Of a DNA stretch of 21,576 nt, positions 16,901 to 21,576 are shown in pieces. The DNA is from Zelonia costaricensis (taxonomy: Eukaryota > Euglenozoa > Kinetoplastea > Trypanosomatida > Trypanosomatidae). The stretch is from NCBI GenBank assembly GCA_030849075.1, contig JASAOO010003093.1, forward strand, positions 1 through 21,576. Reading direction: 5' to 3'. The notes under the pieces were generated by a model. The model was given only the letters and a program-made list of their open reading frames with translations. It was not told the origin of the DNA and ran no database searches. Positions within the stretch are counted from its first letter, which is position 1. Each line of letters starts with the position of its first letter. Made by a program: the position numbers and the translations under genes.

Positions 16901-19900
16901 GGCGCCGCAGCTTCAATGCCTCGGTGCTGCGCCGCATCAGCGCAAACCCGTTGCTGCAGACCACCTTCTTCCTCGAAAGCAACCTGCGCGCGATACGCGA
17001 GGGCCACGCGCGGCGCGTGCGGCGCTCTGCGGAGAAAGCATCGGCGGGAGCGGCGGCGACAAAGGCTGCGGTGCAGCATCACCAGCAGCGCCAGCAGCAT
17101 CGCGAGGACGAGAACGAGGACGGGCATCTGCGTTCGAAGAAGCAGAAAAGGCAGGCACCGTCGCCGCCACCGCAGCACCACGAGGCTACCATCATGGAGG
17201 GTCTCTCACCGCCGAGCGCAGACCGGGCCTCGACGGCAGCCGTGGCACAGCTGCGGCACTACACCTTTCCCGTCGCATTCTCCAGCACCACCGTGGACGG
17301 CACCGAGACTGCGACGCGGTGCGCCTCGGCTCAGGCGGAGGACTTCGCGGTGTCGGCCTCAGAGACGGTGCCGCCAGAGGACCTCTTCTCTGCTGAGGCG
17401 ATGGTCGAAGCGGCAGCGTCGCTGACGGCTGCCATGACGACCTCGCCCACGGCGGCGGCGGGTGCGGCGGCAGTGTCGCGGGCGTCGCCCAGCACGAGCA
17501 GCAGCACGCACCGCCCTTCCGCCTCGGCGATGCAGTCGTCGTCGTCGTCGTCGATGGGGAAGCGCACGAACGTGTCGATCTTGTCCGTGCAGTGCATCCA
17601 CGACGCCCAGGAGGAGCTGCTCCGCCGGTGCAGCGAGGCGCACGTTGACCCCACCGCGACCACAAAGCGAGAGTCCGGCAGCGCGACAGTGGCACCGGCG
17701 GCGGCAGCGGTGGCGAGCGGCGGCCGCGATGAGGCAGGGGGCAGCGTGCGAACGCCGCCGGCGGCCGAGGCGGAGACGAGTGCGGCTGCCACGCCTGTCG
17801 CGGAGGTGAGCGGGGGCAGTCCGCCGCACCGCTACTACCGCGCTCTAACTGAGGCGGACCGGCTCGTGCGGCACACGCACGGCGTGGATGGGGTGGAGCG
17901 TGAGGTGGACAACGAGTCGCTTGACCTCATCGTGTATGTGGGCATGCACTTGATGGGGTGGCTGGAGGTGGTCAGCCTGCTGGGCTGCGGCAGCTTCGGG
18001 CAGGTCTTCCTCTGCAAAGACTTACGCATCTGTGACGGCCACTTTGTGCACCCGAGCGAGATCGACGGCGAGGACTACGAGTACTGGAACTGCTCGCACG
18101 CCTACCTGCCCTTCAGCAGCGTCGACGCCGTCCCGACGCACCGCCCGCTTGTCGCCGTCAAGGTGGTGAAGAGTGTGCCGCTGCTGGAGCAGCAGTCCGT
18201 GTTGGAGGCGGAGATGCTCGTGCTGATTGGCGCTCAGACAGCGGCGCCGTCGGCGTCGGACGCGGTGGCGCCGCCCGGCCAGGCCGAGCCGTCCAACGCC
18301 AGCGTCAGCGCACCGCCGCCCGAGGACGCGCGCTGCGCGAATGTGGCCAAGGTGCTGGCCGATGGCATTTGCTACGGCCACCACTGCATCGTGATGGAGC
18401 GGTACGGCGCGAACCTGTACGAGTACATCGCCGCCAACGACCACCTGGGGCTGCCCATGTATCAGATCCGCTCCATCGGCGCCCAGCTCTTCTCCGCCCT
18501 CTCCCTCATCCACGAGGAGTGCCACATCATCCACGCCGACATCAAGCCGGAGAACGTGCTGCTCACCCTCGACTCCTGCCGCGGCACTCTGCGCGTGCGG
18601 GATGAGGCGTCTACGGCGAGCGTCACTGCCACCACTTCCACCGTTCCGGCTACTGGTGCGGCTACGACGCCATCACCGGTGGCGAAGGCGGCGCCCCCGG
18701 CCCGTGAGGCGTCCCCGATGATCGAGCCGCCGCGGCATCAGCAGCGCCGCGAGTCCGGCGGCCACGCCTCAGGCTCGCCGTCGCCAGCGGCGGAGCGGTC
18801 GTACATCACGCTGCGGGTCGGTCACAGCGCCGTGGCGCGGCACCGTCTCGACATGTCCGGCAAGCGGCACAACTCGAACACGCTGCTGGACGCGTCGTCC
18901 TCGCAGATGACGTTCGTTGCGAACAAGGGGCACAGCTTCTGCCACCTGCGCTCCAGCTCGACGAGCCACACAACGCTCGTCGAGCACGCCAACCTGCCGA
19001 CACCAGAGCCCCGCCGCCTGCAGACGCTAAACCAGTCCGCCGGAATGCTCTCTAGCGCCGCGTGTGCGGCGTCGATGCTGAGCGTCGGCGGCAGCGGTGC
19101 GGCGGGGCGCAGTCGGTACATGCTGCCCCCGCCCGCGCCGGAGCCGCGCACGGTGGCGATGCCGCCGCCTGCGCCAACCATCCCGCACCTGCGTGTGCGC
19201 CTCATCGACTTCAGCTCGAGCTGCTACGATGCGGGGCCCTTCTACCAGTATATCCAGTCCCGCTACTACCGCGCCCCGGAGGTCATCATTGGCGGCGCGT
19301 ACAACTCGGGTATTGACATCTGGTCGACCGGGTGTGTCCTGGCGGAGCTGCTGCTTGGCATGCCGCTGTTACCGGGCTGCAACGACCACCACCAGCTGTC
19401 GTTGATTGAGGAGATGATTGGGCCCGTGCCGGCCGCCATGGTCACGGAGGGCGGCAACTCGAACCTCTTCTACGTCACCGCAGGCAGCGACGAAGCGGCG
19501 CGGGCCGCACTGCCACACGCCCCACCGGCGTCCGGCGCCTCCCCACGCCCGTTTGCGCTGCGCACTCCCGAGGACTTCCTCCAAATCACCGGCGGTGAGC
19601 CGCAGCCGTACCGGCGCTACTTCACGTACCAGACGCTGCAGGAGCTGGTGCGACACTGCCCCTTGACGCTCGAGGAGCGCCGCATGAGCAATGGGCTGCA
19701 GCCGTACGTGCCGGCGAACGAGTCAGTGGCCATTCCGCCAAACGCGACGCCGTCACCGGCCGTGCGGTCGGAGATGATGAAGCAGCGCTTTCTGCTCTTT
19801 GACCTGCTGCGCCGCCTGCTGCAGACGGACCCGAAGCTGCGCCCCACCGCCGCCGAAGCCCTGACGCACCCCTTCTTCACCTCGGCTCCACCGTACCTCA

Positions 19901-19920
19901 AAACGTTTGCGCTCGAGTGA
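13975..19920 (+). CDS. Very large DYRK/YAK-type protein kinase with atypical, insertion-rich catalytic domain
   Basis: This 1981-residue Ser/Thr kinase carries its catalytic domain at about 1310-1975. The N-terminal 1280 residues are mostly low-complexity Ser/Ala/Pro/Thr, with an acidic run at 463-470 and a basic SKKQKR at 1054-1059. Before the domain, residues 1291-1322 (LTEADR...DNESLDLIVYV) resemble the YAK-type DYRK-homology segment. Kinase landmarks are the Gly loop GCGSFG 1337-1342, Lys 1396 in VAVK, probable alpha-C Glu 1413, HADIKPEN 1520-1527, Asp 1745 and APE 1767-1769. DFS replaces DFG at 1745-1747. The activation loop YQYIQSRYYRAPE keeps the DYRK YxY (Y1757, Y1759). DIW is at 1781-1783, and a CMGC-type insert is followed by YFTYQTLQEL. 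Extra segments lie between the Gly loop and Lys, after alpha-C, and most of all (about 200 residues) between the catalytic loop and DFS. The start is the first ATG after the acceptor at 13921. Confidence 0.93.
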   Translation: MSSSDLFTTVYHSSESSAKALSSTLTDAYVFGGSTAAAFAAPLMSGSEYGAEQDPGATAVPAAASWPPIPPPLRSPTAQTRAFFEGTVNGDEESGGGGDAGEPAGGVRGSSGRAPASPPSVVDRREMSLADISQMRLEGCRTRHTPMASSLRVSGNGPVKTTLTSPLLSTMGRARSFVSLPGDLVFAPPAITPAAPVWSSLMVSGRSARRHSSISSLHINALDTSMAILEHMAHDTAIRMEALRSSQSVGSSTPPAAASLVPSKAPTPLPVTQHFVRPTNGFCSAYPQQCNNPMSFGDSGSDQPASLLHTAHTRTYTRTSDSPSPVNSLSESELRGAHLRPSHMARTAPQQPSSAGLLGGSSAERDALECFRGPSPPPNGESGDYSGVRRALNSITRLCSPPLPPKDPANLLEMLRSGTSFSGGAPPSPQQPRDVSVYNHDFQQIVPLEVKEALKRNMRPICEDDEDEDDALLSDGLSGRTPPPQSQHSTPPPPLSTFTYVPATNVDGHFGGGTPSYTRNATAGSVASARYGDTPSGFSPNGFERAPYGAAVAPASSPAPGAAVAATSLIGAVHSGSGPGGSRGAAPILYSSIGEVVQSVLSTSGIGVPFQTWRFPSLGKPTTASASMRQPSLGDGEDEGEEEAAAVAACPAAAAADAAGGAGAALEVILPLTSPPHFSSSDSARQVASRASDNTTHTTRATLTSGSRQNASSEWPVELHSGLHTSGKQTALSAITTSSSAAAVSPACDTGVCGSSLSSGIDRPHHAVSVSGGSPSPSQAGAGHLFHLPVLAPNSPPLPGGTFGAGADEGYNRKLQMVYTVYERLLRPRGLPPPPPPAASTAPSERNSLQAPAMAASTHSGPLPAMSAAGGASLSASEAASRGAFSPSMSCSGALGRSAGYYSFGTRISLSHPNRQTLPRQFVGSTSNLHTLIWSPRTAVLGGPLPVEVSGGIGNVSGPHDGASLTATSSSAANARRRSFNASVLRRISANPLLQTTFFLESNLRAIREGHARRVRRSAEKASAGAAATKAAVQHHQQRQQHREDENEDGHLRSKKQKRQAPSPPPQHHEATIMEGLSPPSADRASTAAVAQLRHYTFPVAFSSTTVDGTETATRCASAQAEDFAVSASETVPPEDLFSAEAMVEAAASLTAAMTTSPTAAAGAAAVSRASPSTSSSTHRPSASAMQSSSSSSMGKRTNVSILSVQCIHDAQEELLRRCSEAHVDPTATTKRESGSATVAPAAAAVASGGRDEAGGSVRTPPAAEAETSAAATPVAEVSGGSPPHRYYRALTEADRLVRHTHGVDGVEREVDNESLDLIVYVGMHLMGWLEVVSLLGCGSFGQVFLCKDLRICDGHFVHPSEIDGEDYEYWNCSHAYLPFSSVDAVPTHRPLVAVKVVKSVPLLEQQSVLEAEMLVLIGAQTAAPSASDAVAPPGQAEPSNASVSAPPPEDARCANVAKVLADGICYGHHCIVMERYGANLYEYIAANDHLGLPMYQIRSIGAQLFSALSLIHEECHIIHADIKPENVLLTLDSCRGTLRVRDEASTASVTATTSTVPATGAATTPSPVAKAAPPAREASPMIEPPRHQQRRESGGHASGSPSPAAERSYITLRVGHSAVARHRLDMSGKRHNSNTLLDASSSQMTFVANKGHSFCHLRSSSTSHTTLVEHANLPTPEPRRLQTLNQSAGMLSSAACAASMLSVGGSGAAGRSRYMLPPPAPEPRTVAMPPPAPTIPHLRVRLIDFSSSCYDAGPFYQYIQSRYYRAPEVIIGGAYNSGIDIWSTGCVLAELLLGMPLLPGCNDHHQLSLIEEMIGPVPAAMVTEGGNSNLFYVTAGSDEAARAALPHAPPASGASPRPFALRTPEDFLQITGGEPQPYRRYFTYQTLQELVRHCPLTLEERRMSNGLQPYVPANESVAIPPNATPSPAVRSEMMKQRFLLFDLLRRLLQTDPKLRPTAAEALTHPFFTSAPPYLKTFALE

Positions 19921-20883
19921 CGAGGCGGCGCATCGTACGCCGTCGCCCCCCGCTTCTCTCGAGCTCTCCGTTGTGCGCCGCCTCGGCCGCTGCCACCGGC
20001 GCCGCTGACCTTTCGCCCGTGTGAGGCGTCCGTCGATGACTGCCGCACGTGTCTTGTGCCCTCGTGGACGTCGTTTTGCCGAACGCTCTCGTGTTTCTCT
20101 CTCTCTCTCTGTGTGCGTTTGTGTGTATGTGTGTGTTTGCGTGGGCCTGAGCATGCGTCCAAGCAAGATTCTTGGTTTCCTTTTTTCATCGCGTGTGTGT
20201 GTCTGTACCTGCGTGTGTGTGTGTGTGGGTGAGGAAACGTGCTTTGTTTTCAACCCATGCCTTGCGTTCTCCCCTTTCTCTGCGCTGTTTGCCCCCACCC
20301 CCCTTCACCTTTGCTTCTCTTCCACCACTTCTCATTTCGTTTGACCTCATACGCGCTTTGCCAGTGCGTCCTCCCGCCTCGCCATCTGAACGGTGTCAAG
20401 AGCGTGTGCGTGTGTATGTGTGTGTGTAGGGGTGTGAGCCCATGCGCGCACCCAAGTGTGTGCGCGGCCGTCAACACCGGCTATTACCGCTAACACCTCT
20501 TCTCTCCCGTGTTCTATTTCTGCACAGCATGCCTTCCACCCCCTACCCCTCTTGCATTGGGGACGAGGTGAGCGCAGAGGCGCGCGTTCCGTGCGGCTCC
20601 GCGCTGTCCGCTGCGCTCCTGCTCACCCCCGCTGTCATCGCCCCCCCCCTCCCCTCCTCAGGCCGCCTCCTCAGCCATTCACTTCGTCCCTCCCTCCTCT
20701 CTGGTTGCGCGCCGTACGCTGACGAAAATGAAGCGTGCCCCCCCTCCTTCCTGCCTCGCAACGATGCGAGCATGTAAAGTTCACTTTCTCTTCACCACCT
20801 TCTCTTTCTCCTCCTCAGGTGCGCGGCTTGCGTCCTCGTGGTGCCGTCGTGTGGGTATGTATGTGCATGTGCGTGTGCATATG
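19921..20883. other. Intergenic: 3' flank of the kinase gene
   Basis: No convincing gene is seen. CT- and GT-rich tracts lie at about 20095-20140, 20190-20230 and 20405-20430. About fourteen ATGs occur on the + strand, in line with 3' flank. A good polypyrimidine-AG signal (20780-20816, AG 20817-20818) near the end could be an acceptor, but ATGs follow it between 20857 and 20883. Confidence 0.5.
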
Positions 20884-21576
20884 TGTGTGCGACCGTGTGT
20901 GCGCACCGCGCTGCCGCTCCCCCCACAACCGTACAGGCCTGCGCAAGTGCAGGGGCTGCCGGTCGAGGCGCTGCACCAGAAGGAAACAAGAACCGGCTCA
21001 AGACGAGGGTCGGTCAACAGAAGGCGTGCACGTCGCCTGTACGGTGCTCCTCCGCCCCCCCCCCCCTCCCCCCGCGTGGACTCTCGACCGCCTTTTCGCC
21101 AAGCGCTTCGCCGTCGTGCTCGTCTGTGGCGCACGGTACCACAAGCTCCTTTTCCACCTGTACTTCCAGCACATTCGAGCCACAGCCACCAAGAAGCTGA
21201 AGAAAAAACAAAAAGAAAACCGTGAAGCTGTGTGCTTCGACTTCAGCCATCTTCCGGCGCAGGTACGTCTGAGTGCGCGCCGGTCTTGCCTCCCAAATCC
21301 CAGCACCCCGTCTCAGCCTTGCGCCAACGCCTGCAACACCGCAAGTCGCGCTTCTCGGCGCTGCGTGTCTTTTTGTCGCGTCGAGGCGTCCAGGAGCTTC
21401 ACCGTGAAGACGGGGCCTGAGCGAAACGTGGGACAAGTCGTCACCTCTGGTGTGCGCAGCTTACGAGGTGACCGTGCATCTGCTTTCGCATTCCTTTTCC
21501 TCACCCCCCTTTCCGTGCCCCCCCCTCTCGTCTCCGTGTCTACTCCCGCGCATCAAACCCGCTCACCATTTCGCGG
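20884..21576 (+). promoter_or_regulatory. ATG-free stretch to the window edge, probable leader region of the next + strand gene
   Basis: No ATG is seen on the + strand over these 693 bases. C/T-rich tracts lie at 21041-21075 (including 12 C at 21055-21066) and 21483-21540. AG 21168-21169 follows a modest tract at about 21145-21167. By analogy with the other leaders here, the next gene probably starts shortly beyond 21576. No coding sequence is visible inside the window. Confidence 0.35.

Noticed and set aside
20529..20777. Short ATG-started frame (82 codons) after a pyrimidine-AG signal in the kinase 3' flank
   Set aside because: The placement just after an AG is suggestive, but the product is Pro/Ser-rich, matches the local C/T-rich composition, and has no recognisable motif.

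Overview
The window looks like nuclear DNA from a trypanosomatid, most likely Leishmania or a close relative in the same subfamily. The evidence is four intron-less, GC-rich genes all on the + strand. They are separated by long spacers rich in C/T on the coding strand, with (CA)n/(GT)n microsatellites and repeated polypyrimidine-AG trans-splice acceptor signals. This fits one piece of a polycistronic transcription unit. I see no strand switch, tRNA, rRNA, CRISPR or intact mobile element. I cannot name the species.

Layout, left to right. 1-639: the 3' flank of a gene outside the window, then the leader of gene 1. 640-2994: IFT80, an intraflagellar transport subunit. 2995-3924: spacer with an (AC)18 tract beside a splice acceptor. 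3925-5295: a calcyphosine-like protein with degenerate EF-hands. 5296-6835: spacer with a possible SIDER-type degenerate retroposon, then an ATG-free leader. 6836-8089: mitochondrial lipoyl synthase. 8090-13974: an unusually long spacer of 5.9 kb. 13975-19920: a very large (1981 aa) DYRK/YAK-type protein kinase with an atypical, insertion-rich catalytic domain. 19921-21576: its 3' flank and what looks like the leader of another + strand gene starting beyond the edge.

The most striking observation is strand-specific loss of ATG in the long spacer. Reading by eye, I find no ATG on the + strand from 9000 to 13432 (about 4.4 kb). The same stretch holds about 35 CAT (ATG on the other strand) and about 20 GAT (the same three bases rearranged). 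The remaining 540 bases before the kinase start hold two ATGs, closed after zero and one further codon (ATG-TAA, ATG-CAC-TGA). The simplest reading is that nearly all of it is 5' leader of the kinase mRNA, kept free of upstream AUGs, with several alternative splice acceptors. A leader of up to about 4.8 kb would be exceptional.

The first two genes are flagellum-related by family. Lipoyl synthase is metabolic and the kinase is regulatory. Neighbours in trypanosomatid units are usually functionally unrelated, so I infer no shared pathway.
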